Shown here in pieces: positions 20,587 to 32,143 of a stretch of 40,485 nucleotides of DNA. The DNA comes from Chara braunii. Its lineage: Eukaryota > Streptophyta > Charophyceae > Charales > Characeae. Below the pieces are notes generated by a model. That model was not told the origin of the DNA. It searched no databases and saw only the letters and a list, made by a program, of their open reading frames with translations. Positions within the stretch are counted from its first letter, which is position 1. Every line of letters starts with the position of its first letter. The translations under genes were made by a program, and so were the position numbers. The stretch lies in contig BFEA01000387.1 of NCBI GenBank assembly GCA_003427395.1, forward strand, positions 1,450,788-1,491,272, in the 5' to 3' direction.

Positions 20587-21285
20587 CTGGGCAAGTCTCC
20601 ATAAGTTTGGGGAGGCCCAGTGCTGTGTTTATTTTTAAGTTGCTTGGAGAACCAGACATGTTCCATAAGTTTGGGTGGTTTGGTTGCTCTGACTTGCGAG
20701 GGCTATTTGTGGTTGACTTTTTGGGGACCAAGCATTGTCCCATAAGTTTGGGTGGCTTGGTTACCTTGCTTATTTGGGGTTTTTTCTGTTTCTTTTGGTT
20801 TTGAACGAAGAGGTCTGAGCATGTTCCATAAGTTTGGGTGGCTCAACCTCTTCCCGCTTTACCATTAAGCAAATAATTCAGGCAGAAGACCAGACATGTT
20901 CCATAAGTTTGGGTGGTCTTGGTCCAATGCCCACACATGCTGGAACCAAAAGGTTATAATTTGGCTATATTTTACTATTACTTTATCGATGAACAGGCTA
21001 GTCAGACATTGTTCCATAAGTTTGGGTGGTCTGACTATAGCTTATCACAAACTTGTGGTAAGAAGGGGCAGGCTGAACCTCGAGCTAAAGATGATCGGTT
21101 CAGTCATATGGTACCTTAAAAGACTAAGTGCAGATAACTATATAAAACTTGGATACTTAAACTAGTTCAGGGCGACTAGGGTGGCCTAGTCACGTGCCCA
21201 AGGAAGAGAAAAGTTGTAGTGCCCTGTGTTTGTGTATATTCAATGGTTGAGCTAGACATGTTCCATAAGTTTGGGTGGTCTAGCT
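20587..21285 (+). other. Hairpin array in element C(+), conserved loop, variable stems
   Basis: Nine hairpins. Pairing arms: 20587-20592/20615-20620 (CTGGGC/GCCCAG); 20650-20657/20678-20685; 20727-20733/20755-20761 (ACCAAGC/GCTTGGT); 20807-20820/20841-20853 (13 bp, one bulge); 20888-20895/20916-20924; 20999-21007/21029-21037 (TAGTCAGAC/GTCTGACTA); 21073-21079/21097-21103; 21174-21180/21185-21191; 21250-21257/21278-21285 (AGCTAGAC/GTCTAGCT). Seven share the loop region TTCCATAAGTTTGGGTGG, except that the first has CTCCATAAGTTTGGGG; CCA/TGG forms an inner stem around TAAGTT. The stems differ in sequence but remain complementary. This could be an RNA structure or DNA cruciforms. I do not recognise the family. 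Confidence 0.8.
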
Positions 21286-21569
21286 TTATGCCTTATGTAA
21301 GCTGGGTATAAAGGGATAAATCATTGAAAGACTATGAATTATTGTTTGATAAGATTGACTTTGGGCTGGTGAGAGTACTTACCTTTGTGGTTTGGTCTTG
21401 CATGTGGCCGAGTGAGATTATTACTTAGTCTGAGTTTCAATTGACATGTAGTTGTTTTAGATGCTCGCCACGTGCCAAAGCCATAAGAGTTAGTTTCAAT
21501 TCCTGCATTTTCTGAGCTAAGTTATTTTACTTAGGTCGATTTCTGCATTTTCTGGGGTCATTTATTAAA

Positions 21570-21885
21570 CTTGGTCTTGTATAAATCTTGGTAAGCCACT
21601 TTTTCTACGAGAAGCGCTGCCGAAATTTCTACAAAAACCAAGGAGTTAGTTAGATTTTTTCTTTTCAATGTTCAACTTATCTAACTTTTATATATGGCTT
21701 AGTAAAAATCTGAAAAGTCTCCTTTTCTAAAGGGAGTGCTGCCCAAATTTTTACTAAATCGGGGAGTTATACAAAATTGGATCTTGAGAAGTCGAAGCCA
21801 TATTAGATTCTGAACTTAGCTTTGTATAAATCTTGGAATAACACTTTTCTAAAGGGAGTGCTGTCGGAATTTCTATAATTCTAAG
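21570..21885 (+). other. Second hairpin module, units 1-3 of element C(+)
   Basis: Spaced about 120-130 bp. Each has a core TTTTCTAAAGGGAGTGCTGCC or CTACGAGAAGCGCTGCC flanked by complementary arms. The clearest is unit 2, TTAGTAAAAAT (21699-21709) with ATTTTTACTAA (21747-21757). Unit 1 pairs CTTGGT and TTGTATAAAT with ATTTCTACAA and ACCAAG. Unit 3 (about 21815-21885) is weaker. Units 4-5 lie beyond the LINE at 32144. Confidence 0.7.
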
Positions 21886-21907
21886 GAGTTCGTAAAATTT
21901 TGTCTTT

Positions 21908-22437
21908 TATGCTCTCAGAAACGCCCCCAGTCAGGGTGCTTGGAATTATGTTGACGCCTCTGGGCAAACCTACATCAAACGATGATTGGATTTTGAAACC
22001 TGCTTTGGAGAAGTTGGCCCACTGGAAGGACCGTCACACTTCCCTTATTGGCAGGGCTTTGGCGATCAATAGCGTGGTACTGGCGGCCCTCTGGTACAAA
22101 TCCGCAATTTGGGCTCTCAGCAAGGAGGCAATCCAATCGCTCAAACGACAGCTAGCGGCCCTGCTATGGAGAGGCAATGGAGAACTCTCGAACGTAATAA
22201 GTAGGGTAGCCTGGTCATCGGTAATCCAACCCAAAGATAAAGGGGGCTTGGGGATCCTGTACCCGGATACCCAGGTCACGGCATTAACAATTCAATGGGT
22301 GAGAAGGTTATTCTTCACTCTTCGTCTCCCATGGCAGGCCCTCGTGCTGGAACAAATCGCTAGACTGGCTCCACAGGCTCCACAGGGAGTACACCCGCTA
22401 ACCTGGTTGGAAAACCTCTTCTGGACGATGCCATGGT
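21908..22437 (+). pseudogene. LINE ORF2, region after the RT palm
   Basis: The frame opens within C(+) sequence at 21900 and enters the LINE at about 21908. VLGIMLTPLGKPT, LEKLAHWKDRHTSLIGRALAINSVVLAALWYKSAIW and VAWSSVIQPKDKGGLGILYPDTQ match the conserved stretch C-terminal to reverse transcriptase in plant L1-type LINEs (LGI..., L..W..R.LS..GR..L.NSV..., KGGLGI). The endonuclease and RT palm are missing. The frame leaves LINE sequence at 22437-22441, where C(-) begins. Confidence 0.85.
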
Positions 22438-22441
22438 CCCC

Positions 22442-24170
22442 TCGAAGGGGTCAACCTGTGGGCCGCTGTCGCGCACATCGGTCCGGCACCGCGCGCAGCA
22501 GCGTGGGACCCTCTCGGCCGCGTCACGCAGGAGTTGGACCAACCTCGTCACGAACACATAAATGGAGCTTCCTTAGGCCGCTCCGGCCGAGTGCGCCAGC
22601 CATACCTCTCGCGAGCCCCTACGACAGGATAGGGCCTACGCGAGGCACAACTTACCTCCACCTCACGGGAGCTGTCACCTCCCTTCGGCGGGCGTATCCC
22701 CGCCGAGCTACCAGTCCACAGTACGAAAGCTAATCAATTGCAATCGCAGAGGTGGACCAGCCGAGGGCGTTACTCGTTCGTCGTAGCATAGGGGGTACGC
22801 GCGGTAATACGCCTATCGGACCCGCACGCGAACCGACATCTTGGGGGGCTGAAGTCCCAAGCGCGGTTCATCGTCGGTCGACTAGGACGCATCCCACACA
22901 CCACGCCCACACCACCTTACGAATCACAAAAATAAAACACACACACACACACACGGAACGACACAACACAAACAACGCGACAACGCTCCTAGCCCCTCGG
23001 TGGCCAACCCATAACTCTCCGTGACAAGAATCGGATAGGCGTCGTGCGCGAGACTCGGTATAAAACTGCGCAGACGCAGGGTTAACTCATATCGACTCGC
23101 AATGCAAGCGTACGCAAGTGGTCGCAATGATGGCGTACTATGTAGTACCCATACTCGTGCGGTCCTCGTTAATCTCGAGGGTCGCATTCGACACTCAAGT
23201 GTCGGCTGACACGTGCCTTGAGGGTTAATCTCTCGACGCTGGACAACCGCCTAGCGCGGTTGAAGACCACACACCCTCTTCTGCACTCTGTGCAGAGCGG
23301 GTGGTACACAAGTTCATACCTGTGGTGGCAATCGTTTCTTACTGCCCTGGAGGTGAGCCCTATTCCAGGCCTGAGCGGAAGTCAAGGGGTTTGACTTTGA
23401 TGGCTGCTACGGACTACAACGTCCGACTATAAAAATTAACAAGCAAAATCATCCAATAAATAAATAAACATCTCACACTTATGTATCAAATCAGGTATCG
23501 AGATACCAACAAAAGAAGGGGAACACATAGACCCATCGGGTATGCATATCGTGCGTCACATGGTTGTCATTCTCATTGCCTCCAAAGTATGGTCCATATA
23601 CCAAGCTCCAAAATACTAACCTGCACAGAACACAGGCACACACAATAGCCACATTGCCATACACCAATGTGGTCAACTTTACTATTCCCTGTAACTCGCA
23701 CCACGCCTCACACTCAAGTCTCATCCCATGTCCCATTTTCCATAAATCTCACAAGTTCTTTATAATGGTCATTACAAGAAGTCCAGTTAAATCCATCAAA
23801 GAAACATATCAAATCTCAGGGCTAAGGCAATCAGGTTGAGGTACAGGTGTAAGCAAAGTTGTGTCGTGAGCCGACAAGTCGGCAATCAACCAACCGACCT
23901 GTTATCAGTGCTAACAGAAAATTATCCTTGTAGGATCAAGCTGAAACTAGTCCAAATTCTGAGTCAAACGATCAAAAGGACCTGTAACACAAGACAGGTC
24001 AACACCCCAGGCTAAAACCATGAGCCTCAGGAGAATAATCCCCATACCTAAATCTCTCTCAAAGCTCATCCTAGTAGCTAAGCCTAAGCCTACCTCTAAG
24101 TCAGCGCCCAAAGAAAGGTAGACTCATGGCATAATCTCCCCTATCCAGGGTGGATTACCGAAATCGCCAC
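22442..24170 (-). other. 3' part of element C(-)
   Basis: GC-rich terminal block 22442-23250, matching 33.3-34.58 kb in reverse complement, then AT-richer sequence. Contains a (CA)n tract at 22935-22955. No coding region recognised. Confidence 0.6.
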
Positions 24171-24184
24171 CTGTCAAAATATAA

Positions 24185-24750
24185 TCTAACTTCCTTAAGC
24201 TAAGAAAATCTCGGCAGCGCTTCCCGTAGGAAAGTGACTTTCCAGAATCTATACAAGCTCAAATATGAAAACTGAAATAATCTCTAATTTAAGAAAGCCA
24301 AATTTTGTCTAACTCCCTGAATTAGTAAAAATTCGGGCAGCACCTCCCCTAGAGAAGTAAACTTCCCAGATTTAAACTAACTCATATTTGAACTCAGAGT
24401 AAACTTGAGCTCCTGCCAAGATAAAATTTAACTAACTCCTTAGATTTGTAGAAATTTCGGCAACACTCCCTTTAGGAAAGTGCTTATCCAAGATTCATAC
24501 AAAGCTAAGTTTAGATTTTGAAGACAACTTTGACTCCTCGAAGTCCAATTTTGTCTAACTTCCTGAATTAGCAAAAATTTGGGCAGCACTCCCTTTAGAA
24601 AATGAGACTTCCCAAATTCTTACTAAGTCATGTATACAAATCAGACGAGTTGAACTTTGAACAACCAAAATTTGACTAACTCCTTGGATTTGCAGAAATT
24701 TTGGCAGCGCTTCCCGTAGAGAAAGTATCTTGCCAAGATTTATACAAAGC
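24185..24750 (-). other. Second hairpin module of element C(-), five contiguous units
   Basis: Five units at about 24185-24255, 24300-24370, 24430-24505, 24545-24630 and 24660-24750. Best pairing: 24568-24583 with 24611-24626, 16 bp with only G-U-type exceptions. Cores read, in element orientation, CTAAAGGGAGTGCTGCC or CTACGGGAAGCGCTGCC. A direct repeat of about 80 bp (AACTATCACAGAAAATGCA...) follows at 24803-24970. Confidence 0.7.
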
Positions 24751-25108
24751 CAAGTATAACAAAAAATCCCAGAAAATGCAAAAAATGACCTGAGTAAAAA
24801 AAACTATCACAGAAAATGCACGAATTGAAACCAACTCCTATGGCTCTAGCACGTGGCGAGCGACTAAAGCAACTACCTATCAAAACTATCACAGAAAATG
24901 CAGGAATTGAAACTAACTCCTATGGCTCTAGCACGTGGCGAGCGACTAAAGCAACTACCTATCAACCTGAAACTCAAGTAGTAGTCTCACTCCGTCACAT
25001 GCAGGCCAAACCACAAAGGTAAGTACTCTCGCCAGCCCCAAAGTCAACTTAGCAAACAATAGTCCCTCAATGCTTTAACCCTTTATACCCAACTTACATA
25101 GGGCGTAA

Positions 25109-26007
25109 GGTCAGGTCATCCAATCTTATGGAACATGCCTGACCCAGCCATTGAGTATACACGAACAGGTTGCACGACTACTTCTCTCTTCCTTTGGGCA
25201 TACGACTAAGCCATTCATCTTAGAAACAATGCTTAGTCGCCCTGAACTGTTTAATATCCAAGTTTTATATACTTCTCTGAACTTAGTCTTCAAGGTTGGC
25301 GTACGACTGAGCCATTCATCTTAGAAACAATGCTCAGCCTGCCCAAGTTACCTTCAATTATATTCTTAATTGTACTCTCTTCAAATTACGATAAGCTATA
25401 GTCAGGCTGTCCAATCTTATAAAACCCGCGCCTGACAAGCCTGTTCGTAGATAAAATAGTAATACAGTATAGCCAATTTATACCCATTGGGTTCCAGCAT
25501 GTGCGAGGCTTTGAGTCAAACCCCCTGAACTTACAGAAGGGTCTGCCTCTCCATGTGATTCCTTTCTCTCTAAACCATCATGTATGTGGCATTCAGTCAA
25601 ACCTGCTGAACTTACAGAAGGGTCTGCCTCTTTGCCAAAGATTATTTCTTCAGAATAAAAGCAGGAAGGGACTGAGCCACCTGAACTTACAGAACAGCTC
25701 GGTCCCCTCGTTCAGAAACAAAAGAAACTCGGGAAAACCCAAAGAAAACAAGGCAATTCAAGGCACCAAAACTTATTGAGCGCCCTGAGTCCCTGGAAAT
25801 CAAGCGCAATCAACCCCTCGCCAGTCAGAGCAGTCAGGACACCTAAACTTATAGAGCGTCCTGACCCTCCATGCAGTTCATAGCACCGGGTCTCCCCAAA
25901 CTTCTAGAGCATTCAGGCTACCTAAACTTATAGAGCGGCCTGATGCTCCATGCAACCCAAAATAAACCAAGCGCTGGGCTTCCCCAAACTTATGGGGACC
26001 TCCCAGC
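25109..26007 (-). other. Hairpin array in element C(-), eleven members
   Basis: Arm positions: 25109-25115/25138-25144; 25203-25211/25231-25239 (CGACTAAGC/GCTTAGTCG, perfect); 25307-25312/25332-25337; 25401-25407/25430-25436 (GTCAGGC/GCCTGAC); 25517-25523/25539-25545; 25598-25603/25621-25626; 25668-25677/25697-25706 (10 bp, one wobble); 25760-25764/25782-25786; 25833-25840/25858-25865 (GTCAGGAC/GTCCTGAC); 25913-25918/25938-25943; 25973-25978/26002-26007. In element orientation the apical loops read TAAGTT or TAAGAT. Inner stems vary as CCA/TGG, TTC/GAA, CTG/CAG, CTA/TAG and CAA/TTG. The order is collinear with C(+). Confidence 0.8.
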
Positions 26008-26009
26008 CT

Positions 26010-29000
26010 TAATGACCCAGTCAACCATCATCATCATCATGCAAATCAGTCTCCCCTCCTGCCCTTCCCAGATGCAATCTCTTTCAACAGTCTGCTTTCA
26101 GGCAATCAACAAAATTGAAACTGAGATTGCACACACGTTCCTTTACTTGATCTGATTTAGTGTCCTGAAAGTCAAACGAAGGTCAAAATAAGGCTGCACA
26201 CCATATACTCAGTCAACGATGCAACGGGGAATACAGATAGGGATCATAATTGGGTTTATAGAGGGAATCAGGGAATTACCACTCAGTTCCCTGCCTCCAG
26301 GACTCCTCCTGAGTCCCGACAGAGCTCCCGCAATCGGTGGGGCGAACCTCCCACAGAGGCCTTGGCGCGGACTACGGGTTGCTATCCCGCCTTCCGCCTT
26401 CCTCTCAGAACCAATGGACTAGATTTACAGGAAATAGGGCAGAAGGAGAAAGTTTGAGTCTCTCAGATCCAAGAGGGGTGCTCTCAGACTCGCAAGAGAG
26501 GGCCTTCAAATCTTTAGCGCCTGAGGGCCCCGCAATGGCAGCCAGAACACAGCAGCAACTTTATCAAACCGAGGTCAAACTGTCAAGTCCAACTCTCCTG
26601 TCGAGCTCCCAACTCACAGCGATAACCTCCTTTACCCAATCCCCGCTGCCCAGTGGCCTGTAACAACCAGCCACTTCCTACCGTGATATGCGGCGGCACG
26701 CAACACTAATCGGCAGGCAGCAGCAGTCCCCGGCGATGGTCAACAACAACAATCATAGTCGCCCGCAACAGCAATCCGCAGCAGCAACGGCCACTCGTAC
26801 ACCGTCATCAGTCACAGCAGCAGTTTTCGCGCCCGGTACGCAGCAGCCATCTGTGTGCAGCCTCCAGCGGCGGCAGCAGTCCATGCGCAGTACGCAGCGG
26901 CCGGCCAGAGCCGCAGTCCCTAGCGCATAATAGGCCAGGCTGCTTCATTGTCGAGCACCACACTATGCCGCAGATGAGCGACACGCCGACCCCTGCTAAC
27001 ACCCGCCTTATTCTGATCTCACCACCAAGTCCCCCCGCTCCCAAGTGAGGGCCACTCTCCCCCCGCTCTTATTTCCATCACGGTCGGTTGGGCCCCACTC
27101 TCACCCCCTATGCACAGCCTCTCTCCCTTCCGTCCCCGAAACTAACTCTCTTTTGCTGAGTCCGACACTGGCATTCGACTCGCAGTGCCCCAAACCTCCT
27201 ATTCGCCATCCTCGTTTAGCCCAAGCGGCCAGGAGTCTGTCGGGCGTATCGGTCCAAATCCTCGTTCGAGTTCATCCACACCCCCCCCTTTTATCGCCAC
27301 CTCGTTATCCCGATCTAATACCCCTGACTCAGGGGCTAACCGAGGGTGACCGTGACATCAGCAGGAGCGCCGACGCAGTCTGTACGGGCGGCTGCACAGG
27401 GCAAGGTCAATCGTCGGGATGATGGCTATCGAGCGGAAATGCATTTTCCGCTAAAACACGGAAAAATACACCGCCATTCGAATTTCCTCCCGAGACCTTC
27501 CCGCGCACCCCGCTTTCTTCTAGCTCATTCCCTACCAACCTTCCTCCAAATCTGACCCTTTCACTTGATTCGCCTGGGGTCAAACCCCCAAGACTGCTCC
27601 CTCCCTCGCCAAATCCTACCGTGAGTCGTAGTGTCTCGGTAGCGTCTGCACCTGGTCGTTCGCACGGCCACGTCCACTTCCATTCATGGGGCGAATACGT
27701 CAGCCGGGGATGGCATTCCAACAAATGCTTCGGCGAGAGGGTACGGGCGGCTAACAGGTAAGTCTCCAACCCTGCATCTGTCCTCCCGCTACCCCCAATC
27801 GATGAGCAAGGGCGAATGAATGTTCCGCTGAAACACGGGCGAATACATCCCGTTTTCCAGCCTTTCTATAGGCGCAGCTCGTACCACCAACACCGCCGAA
27901 TCTACTATCCTACAGTTAAAACTAACAGTACCGTGAGGTTCGCAATACCAAAAAAAACCCACCTACTACTCTGCTCTGCCCGATTTCATAAAGAATCGGG
28001 CGAGACATCGAGCTTCCCTCCTGCCATAGCCAGCCCTTCGCCACCTTTTTCCCGTCATACTCTCCTCTACTAGCCCTTGACTTACTCCTCTATCACCCAA
28101 ACTGACACTGCCATCGGCTTCGCCCGGGGCCAAAACCCCGGGATGGCACCTTTTCTCGCTCGAATCCAAATGGGCAACGAGCGAGATCCTCGTTTCTTCC
28201 TCTCCTCTTCCTCCACCTCCGCCATAGCCTGTGCAGTCCAACTTTCTACTACTGCTATTCTACTAACCCTCTCCTAAAACTAACTATATAGTCAAATTCG
28301 CCCTGCCAAAAAATCCCTTAAACGATTCTTCATTCCCCCGTGTTTACCGAGAAACGGGTGAGTTACACGATTCTTACTTCCACCATGGGCTTGTGTCCGT
28401 TCTGCATGCACCCCGCTTGGCAGATAGTCCGGATTCATTCGACCGTTCACCTCACTGTCTTCTGCTGCCCATCGCCTCCTCCCCTCGACTGCACGCGGCC
28501 CAACCTTTCGTCCCAGTTCATTCCACCCCGCTTGCAACCTGTCACTCCCACCTGCTCGCTTTGCCTCCCCTGTTCCTTGCATGCATCTTGCGCCGAACCC
28601 CGTCCGGGTTCAGCTCGTCCCTCCCCTGCCTGTTGTCTCCCTTCCTCACTTGTCGTGCAGTCGCTCCACCCTTCCCTGGCTCCTGCTCCGCCTCACTCAG
28701 CAGTAGCGCTGCGCCCCGCTACTCCGCCTACCACTAACGCAACCTCCACCGAGCAGCAATCCGACAGCGCTCAGCGCAGTCGGTGTCCCTTGGCAATACG
28801 ACGGCCAGTCAGGCCGAGATCCGATACAGCTTCAACAGCACTTGGCGCCGAGGCGCCCAGCCTTTGCCTTGCTGTCCGGCCCAGCCCCCTTTGCTACTCC
28901 GCGCATGTACTCGGCGCGGGAACCCATCCAAGTCCATTCATCCCTTTTCCACTTACCCCTACCTGCCACCCGCTGTCCACTTCACCCTGGCCGGTAAGCA

Positions 29001-29940
29001 CCCGACTCCGGGTGTACTCACACAGCGGTGGCAATCTAGCGAATCTGGTAAATTTTCTTTCCCATGCTTGCTGAAATAGTACCCTGCCCGGTTACACATG
29101 GGTTACAAATCACAGAGGACACGAGCGGGGCTCTCCGGCAGCTGCAAAATTGCCGCCCGAAAGGCTAAAGAGAATTGCGACGGCCAAAAGAGGATCTGCC
29201 ACCACCCCTTGAGGCGGTGGCGAAATGCCCATCCCCCTTGCCCCCTCCGAAGAAAACTCGGCCCTGATACTGCCGGCTGATCCCTGGCCGGCATTACCCG
29301 CCTGCTAGTGGGTGCAGTTCCCGCACGTTCCCCCGTTGGAGGCTTGAGCCCGGATGTGGCCACTACGGGGTTTCGCATAATTACCATAAAGCAGTGACCC
29401 CGGCGCGGTCACGGAAAAACAGCCTGTAATCACTCTTCGGGCAGTCCCGCGAATACAACACACGCCCACACGGCCAGCCGGACGTGAAACGTGGGTCATA
29501 TACATTGAGCATCCCCGGTCCGCCCGCCTCCGGTGCACTTTCAAACTCCGACCTTGGCCGCGCCGTAGCTTCCTTGGCTACGGCGAGGTGGCGTATTCTC
29601 GCCAGCAACCGGAGCCCGCGGACCCGTCGGATGAGGCGCGCGCTCAAGGTCCTCGACTGCCGCGACGACAATTGAACCCAGCATCACGTCCGGATTGGGA
29701 ACAACATCGGGACCTACAGGTAAAAATAAAATTACAATAAATAATACAAAATATAAGTGAAAGTCGCGCGTCGCGCTGGCCCGCGATGCCGCGCACGCCT
29801 AGGTAGCGCACAGTTGCGTCTCACCGTCAATACCCCACGCCGCCACGCGCGTCTCTCACCCTGACAAGAACCTATGCTTCCGCTCACGCGCACGCCGTCA
29901 GGCGGGCGACACTGCACCGGCGCGACTTGCAAAAAAAACA
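26010..29940 (-). other. 5' half of element C(-), no gene recognised
   Basis: GC-rich from 26.5 kb, with CAG/CAA-rich DNA at 26700-26930. Between 27.4 and 28.4 kb short blocks recur: TTCCGCT.AAACACGG at about 27447 and 27821, and TTCGCC.GGG.CAAA.CCCC.G at about 27570 and 28120. These suggest old internal duplications. Long frames here lack motifs. Confidence 0.5.
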
Positions 29941-29989
29941 CGCCAAATACCCTTGTAAGGGTATTTGGTACGACACCGCGACACACCCC

Positions 29990-31598
29990 GCTCGGATCTG
30001 GCCCGGGACGACTTCTGGGCCCGCGTCTTGAAAGCCTGGCGCAGACTCCCGTTACCTGATAAACCCCCGTCGTCCAGGTGGGATGAGGTGGCACGCCAAC
30101 CTTTGTTTGGGAATCGGAGGATAACGGACCAGTATAGTAGGGTGTATCGTAGTTCAAGTACACCGTGGAGCAGCTGGGTTAAAAGAGGAATAATCCGAAT
30201 AAAGGACATATGGGATACAGAGAAAGGAGATTGGAAATTTGCACAACAACTAAGGTCTACACTATAGTACTGTCATAAAGTGGAGGAACATATTGAACCG
30301 CTGATTTTGCCATCCCCCTGGACTGGGTGCGCATTCTGCGAAAAGGGCCACGATTGGCAGAAGGAGACAGAGTAGCGGCCCCGGGTGAGCCAGCCAGTGT
30401 AGGTAACGTGGTGGAGGTACGGCAGGGCGAATCTCTGGTAAATCTCTTCCACGTGGATAGGGACAATATACTCACCCGGTATGCTCCAGACGTGACGAGA
30501 TGGTGGAGAAACACCGACCTGCACATGATTCGAGTACTGCGGGACAAGGAGGTGTGGATCGCATACCAACCAGACACCCCCGTGGCAGAGCTCCCGCTGG
30601 ACCCGGCGGAATGGCAATGGGCCCCCCCACGAAAATACAGGTCGGGGGAGAATAAAAAGCTACACTCCCTAACGGTGAAGGCCACTTATCGTCTGCTGCG
30701 ACCTAAAGTGAACCTGAAAAAAAAGGTGAAAGTTTGCTGGAAATCCCATCTGAATTTGGGATCAAAGGAGATGCGCCCCATCCGATGGTTCACTACCACA
30801 CGATCTAGACCGGCGAGGATGGCTTCACTACAGTGGCAGATAGAACACCGCTGCCTGCCCACCAACGACTGGCTCATAAATCGTACATACCTGGAACAGA
30901 AAGGAAGGGCACTACCATGGTGCAAGTCGTGTCACTCGGCCTTCCCCTCCCACAGAATCCCGGAAACCATAGAACATATATTCATACAGTGTCCGGGGGC
31001 TGTTCTCACATGGCGTTGGTGGGACAGGATCTGGACACTTCGGGGCACTGAGTCCGTCTGGCCTTGGGATTGGAGGGCCATATCATGCGAGACATGGACC
31101 TCCCCCACCAACAATACCTTTGAAAACAATATGTTTAGGCTGGGGAGGAGAGCGGTTATGTGGTCCCTCTGGAGCCACGACATCGAGGGGGTCCGCATAG
31201 CAGGGAAAGAGGCAATAGAGATGATAAAACAATACATTCAACAAGAACTTACGGTACAATGGCATAAAGTTAAGAACCAACTAGATCTGTTCCATACAGT
31301 GAAAGACATAACACAGGCCATTCATCAATTCTCGGGGGAATGGTTGGGCAGTGTCAACGGGGGCTGGATAGCATCCATCCGATGGGAGGGCAGACTCGCA
31401 CAGAAGGACAGTCAGGGGGAATTCAAAAGGGACTACTATATTTGCTTCAAGGACTGGACTAAGGTGGGCCAAGACATCCCGCTGCGACCACCCACAGACT
31501 TTCCGGATCCATTCCCGCCCCACCGACTGACAATGGTTGAAATGCAATGGTATGGAGCAGAGCGAGCGGAGCAAACGGCGGGTGGGCCCACGGGATGA
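29990..31598 (+). pseudogene. LINE ORF2 C-terminus with zf-RVT motif
   Basis: From RSDLARDDFWARVLKAW (about 29991) to a stop near 30267, then a frame shift and an open frame to 31598. The latter contains WQIEHRCLPTNDWLINRTYL, then a zinc-binding pattern WCKSCHS...PETIEHIFIQCP followed by WRWWDRIW. This is the reverse-transcriptase zinc-binding domain found at the end of plant LINE ORF2. Given that 22437 and 29990 join into one reading region when C(-) is removed, both blocks belong to one LINE. Confidence 0.82.
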
Positions 31599-32121
31599 TG
31601 GGCATTGGGTGAAAGCTAGCCACTAGGGGAACAGGTATGATCTGGCAGTCGGAGACAGACTGAAGAGGCGGTACTGCAGAGGCGCCCTCAAACAACAATA
31701 AATGGGGTGGGGCAGATGGGAAAGGGCGGAAAAGGAAGGAGGAACTACCTCTCAACATCCGCGGATCACAGAATGAACTTTGTGTACCGAATGAATGGGG
31801 ACAAGGAGAGCTGGGGAAGGGAGGAACTAGGGCGCAAAAGTGGGTATTCGGCGCCTGTAACAGGGCGAAGAGGTTCACTCCCCTGCTCAGTTAATCCTCT
31901 GGACTCCAGAGCAATCAATGCTGGCAGGCGGTCCCTGATTCTCAACATTTTCATTCTGTACAAGGGACGCTGGACCCGTTTTCCAGCAGGTGTTGCTCCC
32001 CACCAATAGATGGAGCATCCCCCCAGGTGCTAGTGGTGTCTGCTCTTATCAGCACCCCTAGCACAGGAGGGATCCCCCCCCCACCCCCCCAAAAAAAAAA
32101 GAAAAAAAAAAAAAGAAAAAA
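31599..32121 (+). other. LINE 3' UTR and A-rich tail
   Basis: About 490 bp of non-coding DNA ending in CCCCCCCACCCCCCC and an interrupted A run (32090-32121). Directly followed by element C(+) sequence. Confidence 0.75.
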
Positions 32122-32143
32122 GCTTTTGAGTTTTATATCTGAC

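Larger units (their letters stand above)
22442..29985 (-). mobile_element. Element C(-): uninterrupted copy, 7.5 kb, inside the LINE
   Basis: Flanked by CCCC on both sides (22438-22441 and 29986-29989), which joins the two LINE halves when removed. In element orientation it begins TGTGTCGCGGTG (from 29985), has the palindrome AAATACCCTT-GT-AAGGGTATTT (29945-29966), and ends ...CCCCTTCGA (22442). It is collinear with C(+), including both hairpin modules. No recognised domain; the longest frame (28340-29074 plus, 244 codons) is Pro/Ser/Ala-rich and probably fortuitous. Confidence 0.75.
21908..32121 (+). mobile_element. LINE (L1-like), 5'-truncated, split by element C(-)
   Basis: Two blocks, 21908-22441 and 29986-32121, form the 3' part of one LINE ORF2 plus 3' UTR and an A-rich tail (about 32090-32121). 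It inserted between hairpin units 3 and 4 of element C(+). A short CTTTT at both junctions may be part of a target duplication. The 5' truncation and A-rich end are the usual products of target-primed reverse transcription. Confidence 0.8.

Noticed and set aside
20587-21285. CRISPR-like array (repeated TTCCATAAGTTTGGGTGG with different sequence between)
   Set aside because: Spacing is irregular, the repeats are loops of hairpins with complementary flanks, and the context is eukaryotic transposon DNA with no cas genes.
20587-21885. Hammerhead or twister ribozymes in element C
   Set aside because: No CUGAUGA...GAA core or twister consensus is visible in the hairpins.
28340-29074. 244-codon plus-strand frame in C(-)
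   Set aside because: Pro/Ser/Ala-rich, no domain, antisense to the element, and not conserved in C(+).
16627-29985. Element C as a Helitron, suggested by the hairpin near one end
   Set aside because: No CTRR terminus follows the hairpin and neighbouring bases are GGGG and not A/T; no Rep-helicase seen. Left as unclassified.
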